Source of the DNA: Saccharothrix tamanrassetensis
GTDB lineage: Bacteria; Actinomycetota; Actinomycetes; Mycobacteriales; Pseudonocardiaceae
NCBI RefSeq assembly: GCF_014203665.1
Contig: NZ_JACHJN010000012.1
Span: 1-64,000 of the forward strand
Direction: 5' to 3'
Length of the DNA: 64,000 nucleotides
Made by a program: the position numbers and the translations under genes. Positions 29,307-37,155 of the stretch are shown here, piece by piece (the stretch's first letter is position 1; each line of letters starts with the position of its first letter). Under the pieces are notes generated by a model. It was given only the letters and a program-made list of their open reading frames with translations. It made no database searches and had not been told where the DNA came from.

Positions 29307-30878
29307 ATGCGGACGCCTCGCACGGTGCTTGAGCAGAAGATTCGTGAGCGGCGGATGACCTTGGAGGAGTTCGCCGAGTACGCCGAGACGTTCGCCCGTG
29401 AGCGCGGTGAACCGGGCACGTTGGGGCTTCGGCACCTTCAGCGCCTGGCGGCCGGGCGCAAGTCGTCTGGGGAGCCGTTGGGGCCGGTTCGGCAGGTGAC
29501 CGCTCGGCTGTTGGAGAGCATCTTTGAGGTCAGCATTGAGGAGCTGCTGGCCGTGCCTTCGCCGGACGATGGTCTGGCGAGGATCGCGACTGCTGAGCCG
29601 CCTGTCCGCGCGGACGTTGAGTTCGCGGCGGCGCTTGACTGGCTGGACGATCGGGCCGGGTGGTCGGCTGGCACGAGTCGCGCTGAGGTCCGGTCTGGAC
29701 TGTCCGGGTTGGAGTCTGGTGCCTTGCTCGATCGGCGCGCGACGCGGGGCAGGGTTGGGCGTCGGCAACTTGTGCGGACGCTGGCTCACTACTACCGCGA
29801 TGGGGTGGACGGGTACGACACGTACCGGGTTCGGCTCGGCGATCAGGGCGTTAAGACGACGATCTTCGGTGCGCCGGAGTGGTGGGCTGCGGTTCGACCG
29901 CTGGCAGACGGTAGCGAGCGGATGAGGTTGTTGTGGGACAAGGAGACTGCGCGGCCTGAGCTGGGTGGTGCGATGGCTCACGCGGCGGCTTCGAAGCTTG
30001 CCGAGTCGGCCGCACTAGGGGTGCGGGTGGCGAACCTTCCGCTGTACCGGCTGTTGGAGATCGAGCAGGGCGACCCGCTGGTGGGCACGGTGGGGTTGGT
30101 GCCGTTCGTTGAGTACGCGCTGACGGTTGATCTTCTTGAAGGCGAACTGGTTGACGCTGTTAGCCGGCGTCATGGCGGCTTGCCGTTGCGGGATGAGTAC
30201 CTGCCGGATCTGGGGGCCGTGCTCGACTTGCCGGCGCGTACGTGTGCAGGTGGGGTGCTGGCGCTGTGTGCCATCGCGCGGCCCCGTGATCGGTTTCGGG
30301 GTGAGCCTGACTACGCGCTGCTGGTGCAGGAGCGGTCTGAGCATGTGCTCAATGCGGCTGGACGGCTTGCGGTCATCCCGAAGGGCTTTCATCAGCGGCT
30401 CAACGACGTTCGGGGTGATGTGGCGGTGAGCGCGACGCTGCTTCGGGAGATGGAAGAGGAGCTGTTTGGGCGCGCGGAGGTGGATACCACTACCGGGGAG
30501 AGTCGTGCGGCTTCGCCGATGCATCCGGGGCGTTGGTCAGCGCCGATGCGTTGGCTTGCTGAGGAGCCCGGCCGGATGCGGATGGAGTGCACTGGGTTTG
30601 GGTTCAACCTGGTGAGTGGGAACTATGAGTTCGCCAGCCTGGTCGTCATCGAGGATGAGGAGTTCTGGCCACGGTTTGGCGGTCAGGTTGAGGCGAACTG
30701 GGAAGCGGCTGGGTTGCAGCTCTATTCGAGCCTTGACGGCGAGCTGGTTGACGATCTGGTGGCGCGCGAGTCTTGGAGCAACGAAGGGCTGTTCGCGTTG
30801 CTCCAAGGACTTCGGCGGCTTCGGGAGATCGGTGGGACGCGGGTGGACTTGCCGGCCGTTGAGCTGTCAGGTCTGTGA
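29307..30878 (+). CDS. HTH and Nudix-like protein, first paralogue
   Basis: 523 aa from ATG 29307, 7 nt after GGAGG; GTG 29289 and ATG 29292 lie upstream in frame. The N-terminal ~85 residues look like a Cro/XRE-type DNA-binding region (LEEFAEYAETFARERG, LGLRHLQRLAAG). The C-terminal half carries a degenerate Nudix box ending REMEEELFG, in which the G/E positions at the start are lost. PKGFHQ precedes it. A Nudix-motif protein, Pif, mediates transfer immunity in the AICE pSAM2, so a similar role or a regulatory one is plausible. It is clearly paralogous to the protein encoded at 31,214. The two genes face each other with a cupin gene between. Confidence 0.7.
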   Translation: MRTPRTVLEQKIRERRMTLEEFAEYAETFARERGEPGTLGLRHLQRLAAGRKSSGEPLGPVRQVTARLLESIFEVSIEELLAVPSPDDGLARIATAEPPVRADVEFAAALDWLDDRAGWSAGTSRAEVRSGLSGLESGALLDRRATRGRVGRRQLVRTLAHYYRDGVDGYDTYRVRLGDQGVKTTIFGAPEWWAAVRPLADGSERMRLLWDKETARPELGGAMAHAAASKLAESAALGVRVANLPLYRLLEIEQGDPLVGTVGLVPFVEYALTVDLLEGELVDAVSRRHGGLPLRDEYLPDLGAVLDLPARTCAGGVLALCAIARPRDRFRGEPDYALLVQERSEHVLNAAGRLAVIPKGFHQRLNDVRGDVAVSATLLREMEEELFGRAEVDTTTGESRAASPMHPGRWSAPMRWLAEEPGRMRMECTGFGFNLVSGNYEFASLVVIEDEEFWPRFGGQVEANWEAAGLQLYSSLDGELVDDLVARESWSNEGLFALLQGLRRLREIGGTRVDLPAVELSGL

Positions 30879-31217
30879 CGGCCAGCGGACGGTCATGACA
30901 GTGGAGTCCGCCAAGGCTTCCCACGAGTGGTCGACGCCTGGACCCCACATGATGTAGTCGCCGGGGCGCGTCATGGTGGAGTTGCCCTCGGTGGTGTCTA
31001 CTCGGAAGTGGCCCTGCACAAGGAAAACCAGGGTGGTCCGCTGGTCGTCCGCTGTCCAGTCCGGGCGCTTGTCACCGGCTGGGTGGTTGGCCCACTTGAC
31101 CTCTACGTCCTTCTGAGAGCGGATGCCCTGTGACGGGTCGATGAAGTGGCCGACCAGCCAGCCGCGCGTGTCGCTGCCGTCCTCGGTGGCGTTTCCAGCC
31201 TGCCAGTTGGCGGTCAC
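30867..31217 (-). CDS. Small cupin-domain protein
   Basis: 116 aa. GTG 31217 overlaps the stop of the preceding minus-strand gene (GTGA), with GGGAG 5 nt upstream. An in-frame ATG 12 nt further up would add MGDQ. The core TLVFLVQGHFRVDTTEG followed by GDYIMWGPGVDHSWEA fits a single cupin barrel: a gel-like sugar or metal sensing fold with His near the second motif. The 3' end overlaps the opposing gene by 12 bp. It is coupled to the second HTH/Nudix-like gene, suggesting that they work together. The ligand is unknown. Confidence 0.75.
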   Translation of the reverse strand: MTANWQAGNATEDGSDTRGWLVGHFIDPSQGIRSQKDVEVKWANHPAGDKRPDWTADDQRTTLVFLVQGHFRVDTTEGNSTMTRPGDYIMWGPGVDHSWEALADSTVMTVRWPSQT

Positions 31218-32782
31218 TTGATCTCCCATTCGATGGTTGGCAGGTTGACGCGGTCTCCGCCGATCTCGCGTAGTCGGCGGAGACCTTGCATGAGCGCGAA
31301 CAGCCCTTCGTTGCTCCACGCTACGTCGTTGCCGAGTTCTTCCAGCAGCTCGGCGTCCAGGCTGGAGTACTGGCGCAGGTTCGAGGACTCCCAGTTGGCT
31401 CGAACCTGACCGCCGTAGCGGGTCCAAAACTCCTCGTCTTCGATGACGACCAGGCTGGCGAACTCGAAGTTGCCGCTCACCAGGTTGAGCCCGAAGCCGG
31501 TGCACTCCATGCGTAGGCGACCGGGGCCGGACATGAGCCAGCGCATCGGCTCGGACAGGCGGCTGGGGTGCATGGGGTCGGCGTGGCGCTGCTCTCCCAC
31601 GGTGTTGTCGATGTCTTCGCGGCCGAACAGCTCCTCTTCCATCTCACGGCGGAGCGTTGCGCCGATCTGTGCGTCGGCGCGGAAGTCCGTCAGTGGCTGG
31701 TGGAAGCCTTTCGGGATGACGGCCAAGCGGCGTGCGGCGTTGATCACGTGGCCTGAGCGTTCCTGCACCAGCAGGAGGTAGTCCGCTGCGCCTCGGAAGG
31801 GGTCGGCCGGGCGTGCGATGGCTGTAAGGGCGAGGGCGCCGCCGGCGCACATTCGGTCGGACACGTTGAGGGCGCCGGCGAGGTCCGGTAGGTAGGCGTC
31901 ACGCAGGGGCAGCGTTCCGCGGGAAGTGGGTTGGCCGGTGGTGAGCGCGTCGACCAGCTCGCCTTCGAGCAGGTCCATCGTCACCACGTATCCCACAAAG
32001 CTCGTCACGCCAACGGAACCCGCGATCGCGTGCTTGCGCACGCCTACGTCCAGCAGCCGGAACAGGGGCATGTTGACCATGCGGTTTCCCAGTGCCAGCG
32101 TTTCGGCCAACCGCTGAGCTGCACGCCCGGCGGTCTCCTCGTCCATCGCTAGATCATCGTCCGGGGTTACGCCCGTGAGCTTGAGGCGGTCGTGGCTGGG
32201 CAGTAGGGGGCAGTCGAGGTCGAGCCAGTCTGGGCGGGTGAGGACCGTGGTGGACGCTTCGACGGTGCCGAATCGGGCTGTGTAGCGGCCGTGGTCGTCG
32301 GTGGGTTCGCCGTAGTAGTCGGCAAGCGCTCGGGCCGTGTCGCGCTGGTTGACCCGGCCGCGCCGGACGCCTCGGTCGTGCAGTGCCCCAACGTCCAGGC
32401 GCACGAGCCGCGCGGCGACTTCCCGGCGGGCGGTTCCTGGCTCCCAGTGGGCGTGTTCGTCCAGCCAATCGAGCGCGGCGACGATGGTCGGGTCTGCGCT
32501 CAGTCGCACTTCGGCGTCGGCCGCCGCGCCTTCCGGGAGGTCTAGGGCCGGTTCGTTGGCGAGTGCGGCGAACCGGGCCTTGACCGGTGGGGCCGCGCGG
32601 TCCAGTGCCGTGTCGAGGAGCTGTTGCATCTCGGACTTCGGCCGTAGGTCCGGCTTCTGGTGCCAGGACGCGACCGTGCGGACGCCTACGCCGAGGTGTT
32701 CGGCGAACGCCTCATGAGTGAGGCGCAAAGCGGCTTGGAGGGCGGACGCGGTTCGGCCGGTCCAGCCGTCGTTCAAGCTCAT
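31214..32782 (-). CDS. XRE-HTH and Nudix-like protein, second paralogue
   Basis: 522 aa taking ATG 32782; ATG 32812 and GTG further up are possible. Residues ~10-60 form a good XRE helix-turn-helix (TGRTASALQAALRLTHEAFA, VGVRTVASW). The rest matches the paralogue at 29,307 over its full length, with shared blocks FRGAADYLLLVQERSGHV, AVIPKGFHQ, REMEEELFG and ECTGFGLNLVSGNFEF. The N-terminal DNA-binding parts of the two differ. Two such proteins of opposite orientation within one element suggest either a swapped immunity/regulatory pair or capture from two elements. It is coupled to the cupin gene. Confidence 0.75.
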   Translation of the reverse strand: MSLNDGWTGRTASALQAALRLTHEAFAEHLGVGVRTVASWHQKPDLRPKSEMQQLLDTALDRAAPPVKARFAALANEPALDLPEGAAADAEVRLSADPTIVAALDWLDEHAHWEPGTARREVAARLVRLDVGALHDRGVRRGRVNQRDTARALADYYGEPTDDHGRYTARFGTVEASTTVLTRPDWLDLDCPLLPSHDRLKLTGVTPDDDLAMDEETAGRAAQRLAETLALGNRMVNMPLFRLLDVGVRKHAIAGSVGVTSFVGYVVTMDLLEGELVDALTTGQPTSRGTLPLRDAYLPDLAGALNVSDRMCAGGALALTAIARPADPFRGAADYLLLVQERSGHVINAARRLAVIPKGFHQPLTDFRADAQIGATLRREMEEELFGREDIDNTVGEQRHADPMHPSRLSEPMRWLMSGPGRLRMECTGFGLNLVSGNFEFASLVVIEDEEFWTRYGGQVRANWESSNLRQYSSLDAELLEELGNDVAWSNEGLFALMQGLRRLREIGGDRVNLPTIEWEIK

Positions 32783-32919
32783 CTCGTCGCTACCCCCGCG
32801 CGCGATATGCATTGAACCTGCACTGGTTGTGCATCGGTGGTGCATGGGTTCCAGCCGCGAATCGCAGTGGAATTAGCGGCATGGGAAACAAGCGGTCTAA
32901 CCAGCGGAAACGCATTGGG

Positions 32920-33303
32920 CTACCGGCGTTCGCGGACATGTTCGATCACGGTCGCGAGGTCCGACTTGAGGTCGTCGAGGCGTTCGGTGATCTCGCTCAG
33001 CCGTTGCTCAACGCTGTCCAAACGGGACCACAGGCTGTCGGCCGGGTCTGTCACAGGTTCGTCGGCTTCTGGTGGCCTTCGGTTGTGCAGCACCGCGTCG
33101 AGGTGTTGCGGGTGCCAGCCGAGCGCTGTCGAGAGGGACTCAAGGGTTCGCGGGCTGCGGCGGCGTTCGACTGTGTGGTGTTGGACCTCGCGGACTATGG
33201 CTTGGGAGACGTGCGAGCGTTCCGCAAGCTCCCGTTGACGCCAGCCCAGCTCGTTCACCCGCTGGTTGATCGCCTTGGCGACTGCCGCCCAGTCCTCCGA
33301 CAC
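32920..33303 (-). CDS. XRE-family repressor with coiled-coil tail
   Basis: 127 aa. GTG 33303 chosen for GGAGGA 4 nt upstream; the longer frame has no ribosome binding site. Helix-turn-helix at residues ~20-60 (GWRQRELAERSHVSQAIVRE). The C-terminal 50 residues form a heptad-like coiled coil (RLDSVEQRLSEITERLDDLK) for dimerisation. It is transcribed away from the excisionase-integrase operon across a 155-bp region with two palindromes, the layout of a KorSA-like master repressor of transfer genes. Confidence 0.8.
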   Translation of the reverse strand: MSEDWAAVAKAINQRVNELGWRQRELAERSHVSQAIVREVQHHTVERRRSPRTLESLSTALGWHPQHLDAVLHNRRPPEADEPVTDPADSLWSRLDSVEQRLSEITERLDDLKSDLATVIEHVRERR

Positions 33304-33322
33304 GTATTCCTCCGCGCTCCGC

Positions 33323-33374
33323 CTCAGCGCTGAGATTAGCCGCCTTCCGCTGTTGCGTCGTGCGTACACGCAAC
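33323..33374. promoter_or_regulatory. Two palindromes in the divergent repressor/excisionase promoter region
   Basis: CTCAGCGCTGAG (33323-33334) is a perfect 12-bp palindrome just upstream of the repressor start. GTTGCGT-9 nt-ACGCAAC (33352-33374) is a second, interrupted one. They are likely operators for the XRE repressor controlling both directions. Confidence 0.55.
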
Positions 33375-33458
33375 GCCTGATCAAACGCGTCATCAAGTGC
33401 GCCTAAATCACCTTTTTAGAGCTGAAATCGTCAGCTCATCAATCGAAGGGCTTCTCTC

Positions 33459-33653
33459 ATGAGGACTTCTTTGCCTTCTTCCGGCTACACCGTTCGTCAG
33501 GCCGCTTGGCTGCTCGGTGTCGAGCCGTCCACCGTTCACCGCGCGGTCCGGGTGGGGACGGTTCGCCTGGTGTGTCGGCGCGGCCGGTACGTCGTGCCGG
33601 CGAACGTGCTGGTTCGGCTGCTCGGTGAGCCCGGTTCCGGGGGTACGCCGTGA
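33459..33653 (+). CDS. Excisionase-like small HTH protein
   Basis: 64 aa, ATG 33459 with GAAGGG upstream. The whole protein is a winged MerR/Xis-type fold: YTVRQAAWLLGVEPSTVHRA then a basic wing RLVCRRGRYVVPANVL. Proteins of this size and motif direct excision in AICEs. It is the first gene of a run of seven, each overlapping the next, ending with the integrase. This arrangement lets excision and transfer be switched on together when the divergent repressor is lifted. Confidence 0.7.
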   Translation: MRTSLPSSGYTVRQAAWLLGVEPSTVHRAVRVGTVRLVCRRGRYVVPANVLVRLLGEPGSGGTP

Positions 33654-33979
33654 ACCTGATCTTTATTGCCTGGGAGCTTGATCGGCTTCGGTGGGTGCCT
33701 ACCGCCCTGCTCGCCGACTTGGTCGAGCGTGATGGCTTGTGCATGTGGGCGTTCACGGACGTGCCGCCGTGGGCCGATGAGGAGATGACCGATCGGGAGT
33801 TGGCCGCGCGGATGTGTGCCGGCTGCCCGGTGCGGGACGAGTGCTTGGAACTGGAGTTGCGCACGGCCGGTGAGGACACCGTTGGGGTGTGGGGTGCGTT
33901 GTCGGCCGATGACCGGCGGGAGTTGTACCCGCACTGGCTCCAACGTGGTGAACGCGCCGAGAGGGGGCCGCGTTCATGA
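33650..33979 (+). CDS. WhiB-like iron-sulfur regulator
   Basis: 109 aa, GTG 33650 overlapping the previous stop (GTGA). Four cysteines fit the Wbl pattern: one in GLCMWAF, then MCAGCPVRDEC with C-x2-C-x5-C. The family turn GVWGALS follows, then a basic end. Wbl proteins hold a 4Fe-4S cluster and act on transcription with sigma factors. Wbl genes are common on actinomycete plasmids and integrative elements. It is long at the N-terminus compared with minimal plasmid copies. Confidence 0.85.
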   Translation: MNLIFIAWELDRLRWVPTALLADLVERDGLCMWAFTDVPPWADEEMTDRELAARMCAGCPVRDECLELELRTAGEDTVGVWGALSADDRRELYPHWLQRGERAERGPRS

Positions 33980-34308
33980 ACGCCCTCAGCGTGACGCCTG
34001 TCCAGGTGTTGGCCGGGCTCGGCGTGGTCCTGGTGCTGCTGTTGGTGTGGCGGGCGGGTGTTCGTCGGGCCAAGGCGACCGCTCGTGCTGCGCGAAGCGG
34101 TGTGCGGTTGGTGTCGCTGGCCGGTCGAGTGGTGATCAACGCGGGGTTGATCGTGGTCGTTCAGTGGGTGGTTGTCACCTATCGCGGGGATGGTTGGCTG
34201 CTCTTGGCCGTGCTCGTGGTGCCTGCGCTGTTCGCGTCCTACACGTTGACGCGGGCGCTGATGATCACTACCTATGAACCGCGCCGTGGCCGAGGTGAGC
34301 GGCGATGA
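33976..34308 (+). CDS. Membrane protein of the transfer operon
   Basis: 110 aa, ATG overlapping the WhiB-like stop. Three hydrophobic segments: ~8-26 (VLAGLGVVLVLLLVW), ~49-68 (VVINAGLIVVVQWVVV) and ~72-90 (LLLAVLVVPALFASYTL), with an Arg-rich loop between the first two. The position before the translocase gene matches that of Spd-type spread proteins in other elements, but I see no diagnostic motif. Confidence 0.7.
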   Translation: MNALSVTPVQVLAGLGVVLVLLLVWRAGVRRAKATARAARSGVRLVSLAGRVVINAGLIVVVQWVVVTYRGDGWLLLAVLVVPALFASYTLTRALMITTYEPRRGRGERR

Positions 34309-34919
34309 GTGAGTCGGTTGAGCGGGTGGCGGTGCAGGTGGACCGGTTGTGTTGGACCGGGATCTTGCTGGGGCTGGCGTTCACGATGACCAACGTCCAG
34401 CAGTTCGCGGCGGCCGGTGCGGCGGTGTGGTCGTTGGCGTGGTCTGCGGCTTGGCTGCTGGACCCGATGGTGTCGCTGGTGTTGTTGGCCATCCTGCGGG
34501 CTGAGCAGGTGACCGCTCGGTACGGCGTGCGGATGGGTGGATGGGTGCGGGGCGCGAAGTGGTTCACGCTTGCGGCCACGTACGTCATGAACACCTGGGG
34601 TGCGTTCATGGCCGGTTCGGCTGCGCTCGTGGTGCTGCACTCTGTGCCGCCGCTGGTTGTGTTCGTTGCGGCTGAGGCAGTGACCGAGCTGCGGGACAAG
34701 CTTGGCGCAGCGGTGACGAACGCCGCGCCGACTGGCCCGAAGGAGCCGACTCCACCTGTGCCGAGGACGTCCTTCGCGGACTACCTCGAAGTGGCGCGGG
34801 CAGCGCGCACGCCGGACGTGGTCGTGACGCCTGCGTGGGTTCGTGAGGTGACCGGGTGCTCGCGAGGGTTGTCCTCTCGGCTCGCGGCGACGCTGACCGA
34901 GGAAGGGGGCCGGTCATGA
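34305..34919 (+). CDS. DUF2637-like membrane protein (Spd-type)
   Basis: 204 aa, ATG overlapping the preceding stop. Four hydrophobic segments in the first ~130 residues (GILLGLAFTMTNVQQFA, AVWSLAWSAAWLLDPMVSLV, WFTLAATYVMNTWGAFMAG, ALVVLHSVPPLVVFVAAEAV), as in DUF2637/SpdB proteins that flank FtsK-type translocases on actinomycete elements. The C-terminal 50 residues form a small helix-turn-helix-like region (TPAWVREVTGCSRGLSSRLA), possibly for DNA or partner binding. It probably assists intra-mycelial spread of the element. Confidence 0.75.
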   Translation: MSESVERVAVQVDRLCWTGILLGLAFTMTNVQQFAAAGAAVWSLAWSAAWLLDPMVSLVLLAILRAEQVTARYGVRMGGWVRGAKWFTLAATYVMNTWGAFMAGSAALVVLHSVPPLVVFVAAEAVTELRDKLGAAVTNAAPTGPKEPTPPVPRTSFADYLEVARAARTPDVVVTPAWVREVTGCSRGLSSRLAATLTEEGGRS

Positions 34920-37006
34920 GTGGTGACCTGGTTCCTACGGGGCCTGTCTATGAGGGTGAGTTGGTTGCCGATCAGGCACAGCTCGCCAAGCGATCGCGGA
35001 ACGGGTGGCAACGCTGGTCTGGTGTCCCGCAGGCGTTGAAGTCTCGGGAAGGTTTGTGTTATGCCGCAAGGGATGCAGTCGGGTGGTTGATGCGGCTGCC
35101 GGGGCGGTTCCTCGGTGGGGTTTGTCGCGGAACGGTGGTTGCGGTTCGTGCGTGGCGGCGTTGGGTGCGGGTGCGCGACTATCGGGAGGCTGCGGAGCAG
35201 TCGGAGAAGTTGGCGGACAAGTTCGTTGAGATCCGGGCACTGACACTGTTTCGTTGGAAGGTGACCGGGGTGGTTGTGGCTGCCACCTCAGCGGCGCTGA
35301 TTGTGGCGTATGTGATCTACGGGTGGCTGGTGCTGTGGGCTGCGGTGGGTGTTGCGTCGGTGGCGTTGGCGGTCACTGGACGGAGGAAGGACGGTTCGCC
35401 GGGGCGGAAGGCGGTGCTCGCCGGGCCGCGCACGCTGATGTGGACGATGAACCCTCAGGTGTTGGTGGACGCCTTCCGGGACGCGAAGTTGATCGGCAAG
35501 GACGAAGCCTTGCGGCTGGTCGAGCGGGCCAGGCGGACGGGTGACGGTTGGGCTATGACGGTCGACCTGCCGGCTACGCGCAAGGCGGCCGATGTGATCA
35601 AGAATCGGGACGCGCTGGCGTCGGCGCTGGCGGTGGATGAGGTTCAGCTCATCGTTGAGCGCGTGCGTGGTCGTGGGGGTCATGCCGGGCGGGTGTTCCT
35701 GTGGGTGGCGGATGAGGACCCGTACGCCGGTCCGCCGGTGCGGACTCCGCTGCTGGATGTGGAGTGGTGGGACGCATGGCGGCCGGCGCCGTTCGGGCGA
35801 GACGCGCGGAACCGGCGGATTGATCTTCCATTGGTGTGGACGTCGTTGCTTGTGGGCGCGATACCTAGGCAGGGCAAGACCTTTGCTGCTCGGCTTGCTA
35901 CCGCTGGGTTGGTGCTGGACCCGTACGCGCGGCTGTATGTGTTCGACGGCAAGGGTGGCAAGGACTGGGATGCAGCCGAACAGCTCGCGTACCGGTACGT
36001 GTGCGGGGACGAGCTGCCACACGCCTACGCCGTGCGGGACCACCTCGTTGAGCTGGTGGCAGAGGTGCAGTCTCGGTACGCGCGGATGGCCACATTGGAC
36101 GATGAGGTGTGCCCCGAGTCGAAGATCACCCCGGCCATTTCGCGGGATGTGGACCTTGGGATGCCGATCACGGCGGTGATCATTGATGAGGTTCAGGTCT
36201 TCCTTGAGAACCCGACTCGGGAACAGGTGGGCGGCAAGAAGACCACGCTCGGCGCGTACATCGCGGACTTGTTGACCTACCTGGTTCGCAAGGGTCCGGC
36301 GGCTGGTGTGGTGGTCATCCTGGCAACGCAGCGGCCAGACTCGAACACCATTCCGTCGCGGTTGCGGGCGGTGTTGGGGTCGCGGTTCGCGTTGCGGGTG
36401 ATGGACTGGCGGGACTCCAACATCGTGCTGGGCGAGCAGATGAACACGCGTGGGTTCGACGCTTCGACCCTGCTGCCGAGTCACAAGGGCGTCGGCATCC
36501 TGCGGCCGGACGGTGAGACGGACGCTGGGGCTGACATGGTCGCCATGACCGTGCGGACGTACTACATGCCGAACGCTGACTGGCGGCTGATCTGCGACCG
36601 GGGACGTGCGCTGCGGGAGGCGGCCGGGACGCTGGCCGGTCACGCTGTTGGTGACGATGCCGTGCGGTCGGTTGATGCTGCGGCATTGGTGCAGGTGCTG
36701 GGGAGCGGAACGGCTGACGGGTGGGTGGTCGAGTTGCCCGAACCGTTGGCGGCCGTTGTGGACTACCTCGGGGACGACCTGGACGAACGGGAGTTCGTGC
36801 CTACCGCCGAGTTGGTGGAGGCGCTGGAGGTCGAGGCGGGCACGTTCGGGCGGGAGATGGGCGAGCTGGGTTGCCGCCCGTTGCGGCAGTACGTGCCCGA
36901 TGGTGACGGCGCGCGGAGGGTCCGTGGCTACCTCACGGCGGACATCCGTGCTGCTGTCGATCGGGTGGGCGATGAAATCGGCTCGCCGGGGTCTGGACAG
37001 CCATGA
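34916..37006 (+). CDS. FtsK/SpoIIIE-type DNA translocase (Tra)
   Basis: 696 aa from ATG 34916, which overlaps the preceding stop (ATGA); a longer frame upstream is not needed. Two membrane helices lie near residues ~120-160 (VVVAATSAALIVAYVIYGWL). ATPase motor: Walker A GAIPRQGKT near 313-321, Walker B AVIIDEVQVFL near 420, and the FtsK-type ATQRPDSNTIPSRLR. The C-terminal ~120 residues look like a small DNA-recognition domain. TraSA/TraB-type proteins move double-stranded DNA between mycelial cells as hexamers, so this is the conjugation motor of the element. It is coupled to genes on both sides. Confidence 0.9.
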   Translation: MSGDLVPTGPVYEGELVADQAQLAKRSRNGWQRWSGVPQALKSREGLCYAARDAVGWLMRLPGRFLGGVCRGTVVAVRAWRRWVRVRDYREAAEQSEKLADKFVEIRALTLFRWKVTGVVVAATSAALIVAYVIYGWLVLWAAVGVASVALAVTGRRKDGSPGRKAVLAGPRTLMWTMNPQVLVDAFRDAKLIGKDEALRLVERARRTGDGWAMTVDLPATRKAADVIKNRDALASALAVDEVQLIVERVRGRGGHAGRVFLWVADEDPYAGPPVRTPLLDVEWWDAWRPAPFGRDARNRRIDLPLVWTSLLVGAIPRQGKTFAARLATAGLVLDPYARLYVFDGKGGKDWDAAEQLAYRYVCGDELPHAYAVRDHLVELVAEVQSRYARMATLDDEVCPESKITPAISRDVDLGMPITAVIIDEVQVFLENPTREQVGGKKTTLGAYIADLLTYLVRKGPAAGVVVILATQRPDSNTIPSRLRAVLGSRFALRVMDWRDSNIVLGEQMNTRGFDASTLLPSHKGVGILRPDGETDAGADMVAMTVRTYYMPNADWRLICDRGRALREAAGTLAGHAVGDDAVRSVDAAALVQVLGSGTADGWVVELPEPLAAVVDYLGDDLDEREFVPTAELVEALEVEAGTFGREMGELGCRPLRQYVPDGDGARRVRGYLTADIRAAVDRVGDEIGSPGSGQP

Positions 37007-37155
37007 GCGCAGGTGAGGACGTTACGGTGAACCTGCCGGACGCGCTACCGCCGCTCACGCCCGTGACCAGCCGTGCTCTGCTTGCCATACTGGTCGAACT
37101 GACCACCGTGGAGGTCTTGGACGGACCTCGGGCAGGGGGCGACCGTGACTGCTGA
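37003..37155 (+). CDS. 50-aa coupled protein between translocase and integrase
   Basis: ATG 37003 overlaps the translocase stop (ATGA). The frame ends at TGA 37153-37155, 11 bp inside the integrase gene. Sequence: a Pro-rich start (LPDALPPLTPVTSR) and a short helix (ALLAILVELTTVEVL). No family recognised. The tight overlaps on both sides and codon use argue that it is translated. It may simply carry ribosomes to the integrase start. Confidence 0.5.
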   Translation: MSAGEDVTVNLPDALPPLTPVTSRALLAILVELTTVEVLDGPRAGGDRDC

